Below are positions 1 through 6,439 of a DNA stretch of 33,448 nt, one piece after another. Made by a program: the position numbers and the translations under genes. The DNA is taken from the NCBI GenBank assembly GCA_021792455.1, contig JAJYUP010000022.1, positions 1-33,448 of the forward strand, in the 5' to 3' direction. Each line of letters starts with the position of its first letter. Position 1 is the stretch's first letter. Origin of the DNA: Actinomycetes bacterium. GTDB taxonomy: Bacteria; Actinomycetota; Thermoleophilia; Solirubrobacterales; Solirubrobacteraceae. The notes beneath the pieces are model-generated. The model made no database searches, was not told the DNA's origin, and saw only the letters and a list, made by a program, of their open reading frames with translations.

Positions 1-1
1 A

Positions 2-619
2 GTAGCCGTTCGCCTCTCCGAAGGTTGCAAGCCACTGGATCTCGATCCCCTGGCCTGGGTAGTACTCCCACAGCAGGCGGCTGCCGGGGAAGCTCACGTG
101 CTGCCTTGGGGTCAGTTCTGCGCCGCTGCCCGCCCACCAGCTCAGGTTGCGCTGCAGCGTCAGAAACAGCGAGGGGGCGAGCGCTGGGCCAAGCGCCCTG
201 CTCTTCGCCGCCTCGTTCACGTTCGCAACGACGGCTGCAAGTTCCCTGTAGGGGGTGCCGGTCAGGCGGCGCAGAGCGCGCAGGCTGCCGAGGTAGGTGC
301 TCCTCCAGCTTTCGAGCTGCGACTGGGCAATCGCCCCATCTGCGCGCAGCGAGGTGAGGTCGGCGAGCACGGGCAGCCTCCGTCGCCCCACCGCTGCGGG
401 TCCGCCGGGTCCACGTCTGCCCGCCGCGGCCGCCACAGGCGCGCCCAGGCTCAACAGGCACGCCGTCAGCGTCGCTGCGCCTGCCAGCAGCCCTCGGAGC
501 AGCCTCCCACGCGGCCCTCCACGCAGCCTCCCACGCGGCCCTCCACGCAGCCTCCCAAGCAGCCCTCCACGCAGCCTCCCACGCGGCCCTCCACGCGGCC
601 CTCCACGCCGCCTGCGCAT
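2..619 (-). CDS. secreted D-glucuronyl C5-epimerase-like protein, C-terminus beyond window
   Basis: Reading the minus strand from the ATG at 619 gives an open frame of 206 codons that leaves the window without a stop, so the gene is partial. The N-terminus is Arg/Gly/Pro-rich (about 45 residues built from an 8-residue repeat), followed by a signal-like hydrophobic stretch (LLRGLLAGAATLTACLLSLGAPVAAAA). The mature part has segments such as VLADLTSLRADGAIAQSQLE, LTLQRNLSWW and WEYYPGQGIEIQWLATFGEAN. The last block resembles the YYPG-G-Q-LA-FG-AN signature of the C5-epimerase C-terminal domain found in actinobacterial exported proteins (family assignment from memory). An AGAAGG lies 11 nt before ATG 619; an in-frame ATG at 655 has none. 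The gene is divergent from the lipoprotein gene. It probably modifies, or merely resembles modifiers of, uronic-acid polysaccharide outside the cell; activity cannot be judged from this fragment. Confidence 0.6.
   Translation of the reverse strand, partial: MRRRRGGPRGGPRGRLRGGLLGRLRGGPRGRLRGGPRGRLLRGLLAGAATLTACLLSLGAPVAAAAGRRGPGGPAAVGRRRLPVLADLTSLRADGAIAQSQLESWRSTYLGSLRALRRLTGTPYRELAAVVANVNEAAKSRALGPALAPSLFLTLQRNLSWWAGSGAELTPRQHVSFPGSRLLWEYYPGQGIEIQWLATFGEANGY
501..596. repeat. 4 x 24-bp tandem repeat in the epimerase-like gene
   Basis: Four head-to-tail 24-bp units (501-524, 525-548, 549-572, 573-596) plus a partial unit to about 609. Units 1, 2 and 4 are identical and unit 3 differs at two positions. 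On the minus strand each unit encodes eight Gly/Arg/Pro/Leu residues immediately before the signal-like hydrophobic segment. The period is a multiple of three, so copy-number change keeps the frame. Confidence 0.9.
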
Positions 620-666
620 CCGTCGCCCGCCCTTCTCTGCGTGCCTCAGGCGCATCGCATCGGTGC

Positions 667-672
667 TACGCT
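667..672 (+). promoter_or_regulatory. possible -10 (TACGCT) for the lipoprotein gene
   Basis: TACGCT in the divergent intergenic region about 90 nt before the lipoprotein ATG. The same hexamer occurs before ftsH and tilS in this window. No convincing -35 is visible, so this is a weak call. Confidence 0.25.
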
Positions 673-761
673 CGCGATCGGCTTCAGCTGCAGCGGCGGT
701 TGCAGGCTCCTGGAAGCGGGTCCAAGAGCGGCGGTCGCGCCTGCAGGGGTCGGTCTTGCAA

Positions 762-1880
762 ATGAGAGCACCTGTCTTCAACACGGTGATGCGCATGGTC
801 GTTGCGGCGTTTGCCGTCGTGATCTTCGGCGCCGCTCTCTCCGCCTGCGGCGGGGCGCAGCCGACAGCCGCCGTGCTCATGCGCGACACCTTCAAAGGCG
901 GCAGGCAGATCGAAAGCGGCGTGCTCGACGTCACATTCAGCCTCCAGGCGTCTGGGGGTTCAGGCAAGACAGAAGCCCTCCAGGTGCATCTGCATGGGCC
1001 CTTCCAGAGCGATGGCACCGACAGGCTGCCGCAGTTCGCGCTCAGCCTCGAGATGCGCGTCGGCGGTCACCCTCTCGCGCTTGGGGCGACCTCGGCGCAG
1101 GGAGGGTTCTTCCTCGATGTCGAGGGCAGCGAGTTCGCGCTGCCGAAGAAGGACGCTGAAACGCTTCAGAGCGCCTATGCGCAGGCGGCGAAGCAGGCGA
1201 GCAGGAGCGCCTCGAGCTTCGCGACGCTTGGGATAGAACCTGGAGCCTGGATTCAGAAGCCCGTGAACGAGGGCGAAGCGATGATCGACGGCGAAGCGAC
1301 GGAGCACGTGCGCGCGAGCCTCGACGCTGAAAAGCTCCTCTCAGACGTCTCGCGCCTCTCTGAGGCGGCGGGATCGGTCGGTGCGAGCGGGCTCCCTGGG
1401 GCGCTCTCACCGAAGGTGCTGGACGCCCTTGCGCGGTCGATGAACGGTGCGCAGGTCAACATCTACACGGGCAGGGCGGACCACCTGCTCAGGCGCCTCA
1501 CGATCACCGCCGCCCTCTCGATCGCCCCTGAAGCGCGGCAGGCGCTCTCTGGCCTCTCGAAGGCGAAGCTCAGCCTCGATCTCACCCTCTCCGAGGTCAA
1601 CCGCCACCAGAGCATCACCGCCCCAAGCGGCGCAAAGCCGCTCTCGCAGCTGCTCGAAAGCCTCTCGAGCCTTGGACTCGTCGAACCGTCTGGAGCCTCG
1701 ACCTCCAGCACCTCAGGCTCTGGCGCCTCGACCTCCAGCACCTCGCCCGAATCTTCGTCGAGCGCCAGCTCCTCAGGCTCCTCGACGTCCGGCTCCTCCG
1801 CCTACCTCGAATGCGTCCAGGCCGCGGGCGGAAGCGTGCACGAGCTGCAGAGGTGCGCCTCGCTGCTTCACGGCAGCTGA
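762..1880 (+). CDS. lipoprotein, LppX/LprG-like or hypothetical
   Basis: Predicted 372-residue lipoprotein. The start at ATG 762 gives a canonical type II signal peptide: charged MR start, hydrophobic core VVAAFAVVIFGAAL and lipobox LSAC with Cys29 as the lipidation site. The open frame extends upstream to about 297, but that part is Arg/Pro/Ser-rich and lies over the divergent gene, so it is rejected. A GGGG-containing SD-like stretch lies about 14 nt upstream. The body (residues 35-310) alternates predicted strands and helices, in the style of actinobacterial lipoproteins that bind lipids or glycolipids (LppX/LprA/F/G group). That resemblance is only in architecture. The last 60 residues are a Ser/Thr-rich low-complexity segment followed by a short tail with two Cys (YLECVQAA, LQRCASLL). 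It should be anchored on the outer face of the cytoplasmic membrane. Confidence 0.75.
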   Translation: MRAPVFNTVMRMVVAAFAVVIFGAALSACGGAQPTAAVLMRDTFKGGRQIESGVLDVTFSLQASGGSGKTEALQVHLHGPFQSDGTDRLPQFALSLEMRVGGHPLALGATSAQGGFFLDVEGSEFALPKKDAETLQSAYAQAAKQASRSASSFATLGIEPGAWIQKPVNEGEAMIDGEATEHVRASLDAEKLLSDVSRLSEAAGSVGASGLPGALSPKVLDALARSMNGAQVNIYTGRADHLLRRLTITAALSIAPEARQALSGLSKAKLSLDLTLSEVNRHQSITAPSGAKPLSQLLESLSSLGLVEPSGASTSSTSGSGASTSSTSPESSSSASSSGSSTSGSSAYLECVQAAGGSVHELQRCASLLHGS

Positions 1881-1911
1881 GCCGCGCTCGAGGTCTCGCC
1901 GCGCCTGCGCG

Positions 1912-2337
1912 CTACTCCTCTTCGAGGTCCCCCTCGCTCATCTCGTCGTCGAGCGGCCCTGAGAGCTCGTCGTCGAGCGGCCCTGAGAGCTCGTCGTCGA
2001 GCGGCCCTGAGAGCTCGTCGTCGAGCGGCTGCGCGAGCTCGTCGTCGACAGGGTCTGGCTGCAGGTCGAGGTCCTCGCTGCTCGCGCCCGCGCGCCTGCC
2101 GGCAGGGTGATAGGAGACGTCGAAGCGCTCGAGCAGCTCGTCGCGTCGATCCTCGTCGATTGGCGTCTCGTCTGAGATGAGCACCCAGGCGGCTCCATCG
2201 TCGTCGCCGTCATCGAAGATCTCCCTGTCGATCTGCGGCGAGTCGTCGACGATCAGCAGCACCTCAGTGCTCGGATTGAAGTAGGTGCCAGGCCGGATGA
2301 GGATGTCCTCGAGATCGAAGCGGCGAGGGGCTGCCAT
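1912..2337 (-). CDS. hypothetical protein with acidic LDDELSGP-repeat tail
   Basis: 141 residues and last of three same-strand genes (LCP protein, 217-residue membrane protein, this one). Residues 1-85 look folded: RRFDLEDILIRPGTYFNPSTEVLLIVDDS, then DETPIDEDRRDELLERFDVSYHP. The RPGTYFNP-TEVL-VVDDS pattern recurs, to my recollection, in Thermoleophilia proteins of unknown function. Residues from about 100 are repeats of LDDELSGP ending in an EEE tail, very acidic. The start at ATG 2337 is supported by TATAAA 6 nt upstream, which suggests a leaderless transcript in addition to read-through from the operon. No Shine-Dalgarno is seen. No function can be assigned; the link to the envelope rests only on its neighbours. 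Confidence 0.75.
   Translation of the reverse strand: MAAPRRFDLEDILIRPGTYFNPSTEVLLIVDDSPQIDREIFDDGDDDGAAWVLISDETPIDEDRRDELLERFDVSYHPAGRRAGASSEDLDLQPDPVDDELAQPLDDELSGPLDDELSGPLDDELSGPLDDEMSEGDLEEE
1939..2058. repeat. about 5 x 24-bp tandem repeat encoding LDDELSGP
   Basis: Direct repeat with a 24-bp period, core CTCGTCGTCGAGCGGCCCTG on the plus strand. Units at 1963-1986 and 1987-2010 are identical; 1939-1962, 2011-2034 and 2035-2058 are diverged. Read on the minus strand it encodes the acidic C-terminal octapeptides of the 141-residue protein. Confidence 0.9.
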
Positions 2338-2343
2338 CGCATC

Positions 2344-2349
2344 TTTATA
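2344..2349 (-). promoter_or_regulatory. -10 element TATAAA, leaderless arrangement
   Basis: On the minus strand TATAAA is followed by GATGCG and then the ATG at 2337. It lies in the 29-bp gap after the stop of the 217-residue gene. The 6-nt spacing puts the expected transcription start at or next to the start codon. No good -35 hexamer is visible. Confidence 0.5.
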
Positions 2350-2366
2350 CCCGACTGACGAGGCGA

Positions 2367-3020
2367 CTACAGGTCGAGCTCTGAGAGCGTGCGTCGCACC
2401 TCCTGCTCGATGTCGAGCGGCGGCTGACCCCTCTGCACGCGCCTGCGGCTGCGCGCGGTTGCGAGCTGGCGCACTTCCTGCACGAGCTGAGGGTCGTGGG
2501 CGAGCAGCGGGGCAGAGTCGCGATCCTCCTCGGCGGGGCTTCGCTCGCCGAGGACCTCGCCCGCACCTTCGCCGCCACCGGCGCCGCCGGCCTCGCTGTC
2601 ATCGTCGCCCGCACCGCCACCGGCGCCACCGGCCTCGCTGGCCTCGTCGCCCGCACCGGCACCGCCGCCGCCACCGGCATCTTCGCCCTCGACGGCGCGG
2701 CCGTCGTCGCCCCCACCGGCACCCTCACGGACGGCCGGATCGATCAGGCGCCGCATCTCCCGCTCGACGTCGAGGGGCTGCTGCCCTGCGCGCAGCCGCC
2801 TTGCGTTGCGAGCCTGCAGCATCTGCCGCACTTCGAGCTCGCGCAGGCTCGCCGCCGCCTCCGTCCCTGCTCGTGGGTCTGCACCGTCAGGAGGGGCGGC
2901 GCCTGTCCCGCCTGAGCCGATCTGATCGTAGGCGCGCGATTTCGAGAGCAGGCCGATCATCGCGATGGCTGCAAGCAGAGCGATCGCGCCGACGACGATG
3001 TCGATGAAGGGGCTGCCCAC
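2367..3020 (-). CDS. single-pass membrane protein with duplicated RxxRGxxPLDxExExxR motif
   Basis: 217 residues from a GTG start at 3020, 14 bp after the LCP stop (same operon). One N-terminal membrane segment (IDIVVGAIALLAAIAMIGLL, residues about 6-25) is followed by a cytoplasmic, highly charged region. Two copies of one motif are visible: residues about 62-93 (EVRQMLQARNARRLRAGQQP then LDVEREMRRL) and about 180-213 (EVRQLATARSRRRVQRGQPP then LDIEQEVRRTL). Between them lies a Gly/Asp/Glu-rich linker (about residues 98-165) with repeated EAGGAGGG. Similar R-rich/PLD motifs occur, from memory, in small actinobacterial membrane proteins of unknown role. No catalytic residues are apparent. The upstream region GAGCGACAATC has only a weak SD, so translation may be coupled to the LCP gene. 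Confidence 0.75.
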   Translation of the reverse strand: MGSPFIDIVVGAIALLAAIAMIGLLSKSRAYDQIGSGGTGAAPPDGADPRAGTEAAASLRELEVRQMLQARNARRLRAGQQPLDVEREMRRLIDPAVREGAGGGDDGRAVEGEDAGGGGGAGAGDEASEAGGAGGGAGDDDSEAGGAGGGEGAGEVLGERSPAEEDRDSAPLLAHDPQLVQEVRQLATARSRRRVQRGQPPLDIEQEVRRTLSELDL

Positions 3021-3034
3021 TCAACGATTGTCGC

Positions 3035-4846
3035 TCAGCGCGGCGGCCGCTGCGCCTCCAGCTGGAGCACTGAGGCGATCTCGCCACGCAGCTGACGCAG
3101 CTGGGAGCGCCGCCTGAGCAGCAGGCCTGCGAGCAGCAGCAGCCCAAGCAGGCTTGCGATGCCCACGGGAACGGTGATGCGCGAGTCGTTCGAGGCCTGG
3201 GTGACGGAGGCTGCGGGCACCTTCAGCGCCGCTTCAGCTGCTTTCGCCCTGTGCAGCGGAGCGGGGGCGACGGTGCGGTCGACGGGCTGCGTTTCCTCAG
3301 CGATTTCGATCATCTGGCGCGGCGAGAGGCTGTCGCTGAGGGTGTTCTCGATCCAGTAGACGGCGTTGCGTTCCCGCCAGGCGATCGTCGTGATGTTCTG
3401 CCCTGTGTAGTAGAGCGAGTAGATGCGCCCGCCGACCTTCACGTTCTGACTCGGGTTGTTGAGGATCGGCGGGTGCAGCCACGTCGTGCCCTCGATGTCG
3501 TAGTACTGCCCAAGCAGGCCATGGTCGACGACGATGACGTAGCTGGGATGAGGGTGCCCCTTCGGGTCGTGCAGCTTGTAGAGGCGGATCGTGTCCGGTT
3601 CTGATTCGGCGGTGGCGCTGCGTATGCGCGGGTACTCGAGCGGGAAGGGCAGATCTGGCGCGAGGCTGCGGGCGTGGGCGAGCGCTTCAGGGCTCGTAGG
3701 CGTCATCGACAGTTCGAGCCCGCTCTTGGCGGGGTGCCGCTTGACCGTGCTGAGCGCGTGATCGACGCGCGCTTTCGATATCGGGCGCGTGCCCCCGAGG
3801 AACCTGCTGACCGCTTCGTGGATCTGTTCCGGCGTCGCGGTGTCATGCGTCGCTTCGAGCGTGACAGGGAAGTTGATCTGGCGGACGGGCCTGCCCTGCA
3901 CCTGGATCAGCAGCTCGAGCAGGTTGAGCACTTCTTCTTCGCCCTTGAGGTCGGTTTCGACGTTCTTGGCGAAGATGTGCTCGAACTTTTCGCGTTCTTC
4001 GAACAGTTTGCCGCCGAACTCCTTCTTCACTTCGAGCACGAACCGCTGGTCGCGCGCATCACGCACGAGCGAGGTGCTTTCGTGGCGGTTGGCGACATAT
4101 GTGAGCGCCTGACGTCCACAGAGGTTCTGATACCCGGGCTGGAGGTTTATTTCCATGTACTGTTCTTCAGGTTCAGTCTGATTGTTGTGGTAGTAGCGCT
4201 TGTCGACGGGGAAGTAGACGCAGCCCATTTCCTCGATCGCGTGTTCGAATTTTTTGAAGTTGATGATGAACACGTGGTTGACGCTGAGCCCAAGCACTTC
4301 TTTGATCGTGTCGACCATGAGCTTGGTCCCGCCCGCGGTGCCGCCCCCGTTTTCCCAGCCGAACTGGTAGGCGGCGTTTATGCGGTTTTCTTCCACTTCC
4401 CCATCAGGCTTGTGGATGGGGACCCACAGCTCGCGCGGGATGGAGAGCATCGCGATCGTCGGCTGGCTCGGATCGATGCGGACGAGCAGCATCTCGTTGG
4501 AGTGCGGCAGCACCGGTGCCGTCGTCGTGCGCCTGCGTTCGTCGTTGCCCACGAGCAGCAGGGTCTCCGGCCCGCCTTTGTAGGTGGGGGCGAGCACTTT
4601 CGGGGCGACCTGCACGACCGACCCCTTTTTGAGCGCGGAGACGAGCCTTGCGACCTCGTTGTGCACGAGCGCGAACGTCGCGCCTGCGCCGATGAGCACG
4701 AGCAGCACGATGCCTGCCGCCATCCGCAGCAGCAGGCGCCTGCCGCCGCCCGCTGCGATCAGCGGCGCAGGCGGGGTGGGCGGCCCCAGCCGCGGTGCGA
4801 GCGGTGGGCGGCCAGCCCCTGGCGCTCTGGGTTCGATCCTGCTCAT
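3035..4846 (-). CDS. LytR-CpsA-Psr (LCP) family cell-wall glycopolymer ligase with C-terminal anchor
   Basis: 603 residues. LCP enzymes transfer undecaprenyl-phosphate-linked glycopolymers to peptidoglycan on the outer face of the membrane. Pro-rich cytoplasmic N-terminus (1-36), membrane segment at about 40-60 (MAAGIVLLVLIGAGATFALV), then the LCP domain at about 90-350 with SNEMLLVRIDPSQPTIAMLS, the conserved Arg in SIPRELWVPI, NRINAAYQFG, DTIKEVLGL..NHVFIINF, and RHESTSLVRDARDQRF. The usual Asp of the SDTM motif reads SNEM here. A second extracellular domain (about 400-510, with YVIVVDHG, IYSLYYTG, IAWRERNAVYWIENTL) and a second membrane segment (about 555-577, VGIASLLGLLLLAGLLLRRR) extend it well beyond a typical 300-450-residue LCP protein. 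Start ATG 4846 lies in a 40-bp duplicated leader with further out-of-frame ATGs at 4866 and 4886 and no clear SD. First gene of a three-gene operon. Confidence 0.9.
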   Translation of the reverse strand: MSRIEPRAPGAGRPPLAPRLGPPTPPAPLIAAGGGRRLLLRMAAGIVLLVLIGAGATFALVHNEVARLVSALKKGSVVQVAPKVLAPTYKGGPETLLLVGNDERRRTTTAPVLPHSNEMLLVRIDPSQPTIAMLSIPRELWVPIHKPDGEVEENRINAAYQFGWENGGGTAGGTKLMVDTIKEVLGLSVNHVFIINFKKFEHAIEEMGCVYFPVDKRYYHNNQTEPEEQYMEINLQPGYQNLCGRQALTYVANRHESTSLVRDARDQRFVLEVKKEFGGKLFEEREKFEHIFAKNVETDLKGEEEVLNLLELLIQVQGRPVRQINFPVTLEATHDTATPEQIHEAVSRFLGGTRPISKARVDHALSTVKRHPAKSGLELSMTPTSPEALAHARSLAPDLPFPLEYPRIRSATAESEPDTIRLYKLHDPKGHPHPSYVIVVDHGLLGQYYDIEGTTWLHPPILNNPSQNVKVGGRIYSLYYTGQNITTIAWRERNAVYWIENTLSDSLSPRQMIEIAEETQPVDRTVAPAPLHRAKAAEAALKVPAASVTQASNDSRITVPVGIASLLGLLLLAGLLLRRRSQLRQLRGEIASVLQLEAQRPPR

Positions 4847-4920
4847 GTGAGTTTGATGCTGCTCATAGTGTTGGGGTGATGCTCATCTGAGTCTGCTGCT
4901 GCTGATCGTCTTGGGGTCGT
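4841..4920. repeat. 40-bp imperfect direct repeat at the LCP gene start
   Basis: 4841-4880 and 4881-4920 match at about 32 of 40 positions. Each half is itself two 20-bp units beginning GCTCAT or GCTGAT. The minus strand therefore carries ATGAGCA three times, 20 nt apart, at 4846, 4866 and 4886. Only 4846 is in frame with the LCP protein. Confidence 0.75.
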
Positions 4921-5206
4921 GCCGACGGTGCGTGAGGGCGGATCTCTGGGCAACGGATGCGCGCGAAGACCCGATCGTAGGGGCAACGACGAGGCTACGC
5001 GTCAGCGCAGACGGTGCGGGATCGCGCGGGCAGCGAAGGAGCTGTCGCCGCCACTGCCTGCCGTCGATCGCGCTGCTACGATTGACTGACTGGTCAATCA
5101 CCACCGGCGCGTGGCGGCCGGCCGGGGCGCGCCGCTCTCAGGCGCGCCCTCCCCCAAAACCCCCACGAAGGGTCCTTCAAACCGCATACCGAGGAGTCCG
5201 TGAGCG
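4847..5206. other. 360-bp divergent intergenic region (LCP / acyl-CoA dehydrogenase)
   Basis: No coding frame here is convincing. It holds the 40-bp repeat next to the LCP gene, a minus-strand TACGAT at 4974-4979 as a possible LCP promoter, and a plus-strand TACGAT at 5077-5082 overlapping the palindrome at 5080-5099. The last 100 bp is a C-rich 5' leader that ends in the SD GAGGAG at 5191-5196. Confidence 0.5.
5077..5099 (+). promoter_or_regulatory. TetR-type operator overlapping a -10/start region
   Basis: GATTGACTGACTGGTCAATC at 5080-5099 is an inverted repeat with 7-bp arms GATTGAC/GTCAATC. It resembles the TGAC-GTCA operators of TetR-family regulators of lipid catabolism (family knowledge). 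TACGAT at 5077-5082 fits the -10 form used elsewhere in the window, which places the dyad over the expected transcription start. A bound repressor would block the acyl-CoA dehydrogenase gene. No regulator gene is present in the window. Confidence 0.55.
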
Positions 5207-6373
5207 ATGGTCGACTTCACCCTGACCGACGAGCAGAAGAGCCTGCGCGAGCTGGCGCACGACTTCGCTGAGAAAGAGATTCGGCCAGTCGCGTGGGAGT
5301 ACGATCGCGACGGCACCTGGCCGAAGGAGATCATCGAGAAGGCGTGGCAGGTGGGGCTGATGAACACCCACATCCCAGAGGCCTACGGCGGCCCAGGGAT
5401 CGGCGCCTTCGAGGGCGCCCTGGTCGAGGAGGAGCTCTCCTGGGGATGCTCCGGCATCCAGACCTCGATCGGCTGCAACGGGCTTGCGGCCGCGCCGATC
5501 ATCCTCGGCGGCTCCGAGGCGCTGAAGCGCAGGTACCTGACGATGCTGACGGAGGAGTGCAGGCTCGCCTCCTTCTGCCTGACGGAGCCCGATGCGGGCT
5601 CAGACGTCTCAGGGATGCGCACGACCGCGGTGCGGCGCGGCGAGACGTATGTGATCAACGGCTCGAAGTGCTTCATCACCAACGGCGGCTACGCAGACTT
5701 CTACGTCGTCTACGCGAAGACTGACAGGGAGGCGGGGCACCGCGGAATATCCGCGTTCGTCGTCGAGCGCGACTGGGGCGTGGTCGTGGACAAGAAGGAG
5801 GACAAGCTGGGCCAGCGCGCCTCGAACACGGCGACGATCTCCTTCAACGACGTCGAGGTTCCGAGGGAGAACCTGCTGGCGCGCGAGAACGAGGGGTTCA
5901 AGCTGGCGATGATGACGCTCGACCGCACCCGACCCGGGGTGGCGGCGATGGCGACGGGGATAGCCCGCGCAGCACTGGAGTTCGCGAGCGACTACGCGAA
6001 GGAACGCGTCCAGTTCGGCGTGCCGATCGCGATGCACGAGGCGATCCAGTTCATGATCGCCGACATGGCGACGGAGATCGAAGCGGCGCGGCTTCTGACG
6101 TGGAAGTCGGCGGTGATGCTGGACAACGGCGAACGCAACACGCTCGTCTCCTCACACGCGAAGCGCTTCGCCGCCGACGCTGCGATGAAGGCGGCGACCG
6201 AAGCGGTGCAGATCTACGGGGGCTACGGCTTCATGAAGGAGTACCCCGTGGAGAAGCTCTTCAGGGACGCGAAGATAATGCAGCTCTACGAGGGCACCTC
6301 CCAGATCCAGCGCCTGGTGATCGCCCGCGAAACGCTGCTGCCCCGTCGTGTGGCAGAGCCGGCGGCTGCGTAG
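5207..6373 (+). CDS. acyl-CoA dehydrogenase
   Basis: 388 residues, the normal length for the soluble FAD-dependent family that makes 2-enoyl-CoA from acyl-CoA and passes electrons to ETF. Visible are the N-terminal helical domain (FTLTDEQKSLRELAHDFAEK), the FAD/substrate motif FCLTEPDAGSDVSGM with KCFITNGGYADFYVV (about 123-165), the C-terminal domain with ARERVQFG-type sequence YAKERVQFGVPIAMHEAIQF, and IYGGYGFMKEYPVEKLFRDA. Glu in LYEGTSQIQR (about residue 363) is at the catalytic-base position of short/medium-chain enzymes. Start ATG 5207 has GAGGAG 10 nt upstream; the GTG at 5200 is out of frame. It is preceded by a TetR-like operator and followed 66 bp later by the hydratase/dehydrogenase fusion, so the pair covers three of the four beta-oxidation steps. 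Chain-length preference is not readable. Confidence 0.95.
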   Translation: MVDFTLTDEQKSLRELAHDFAEKEIRPVAWEYDRDGTWPKEIIEKAWQVGLMNTHIPEAYGGPGIGAFEGALVEEELSWGCSGIQTSIGCNGLAAAPIILGGSEALKRRYLTMLTEECRLASFCLTEPDAGSDVSGMRTTAVRRGETYVINGSKCFITNGGYADFYVVYAKTDREAGHRGISAFVVERDWGVVVDKKEDKLGQRASNTATISFNDVEVPRENLLARENEGFKLAMMTLDRTRPGVAAMATGIARAALEFASDYAKERVQFGVPIAMHEAIQFMIADMATEIEAARLLTWKSAVMLDNGERNTLVSSHAKRFAADAAMKAATEAVQIYGGYGFMKEYPVEKLFRDAKIMQLYEGTSQIQRLVIARETLLPRRVAEPAAA

Positions 6374-6427
6374 CGGCATGGGGGCCGTCTGCGGGGAAGG
6401 CTGCATGCAGGCGCGGCCCCGAGGACG

Positions 6428-6433
6428 TAGACT
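6428..6433 (+). promoter_or_regulatory. -10 element TAGACT, leaderless arrangement
   Basis: TAGACT followed by CGCGGC and then ATG 6440. There is no Shine-Dalgarno, so the downstream fusion gene probably has its own leaderless transcript in addition to any read-through from the dehydrogenase gene. Confidence 0.55.
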
Positions 6434-6439
6434 CGCGGC

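Noticed and set aside
501-596. CRISPR-like array
   Set aside because: The 24-bp units are directly adjacent with no unique spacers, and they lie in a coding frame.
98-1159. Long plus-strand open frame with PPTRPSTQ-like repeats
   Set aside because: It is the complement of the minus-strand epimerase-like gene (24-bp repeat read in the other sense) and of the lipoprotein in a wrong frame; no conserved sequence.
3674-4879. 401-codon plus-strand frame opposite the LCP gene
   Set aside because: It mirrors the codon structure of the LCP gene, whose protein has clear family motifs; the plus-strand translation has none.
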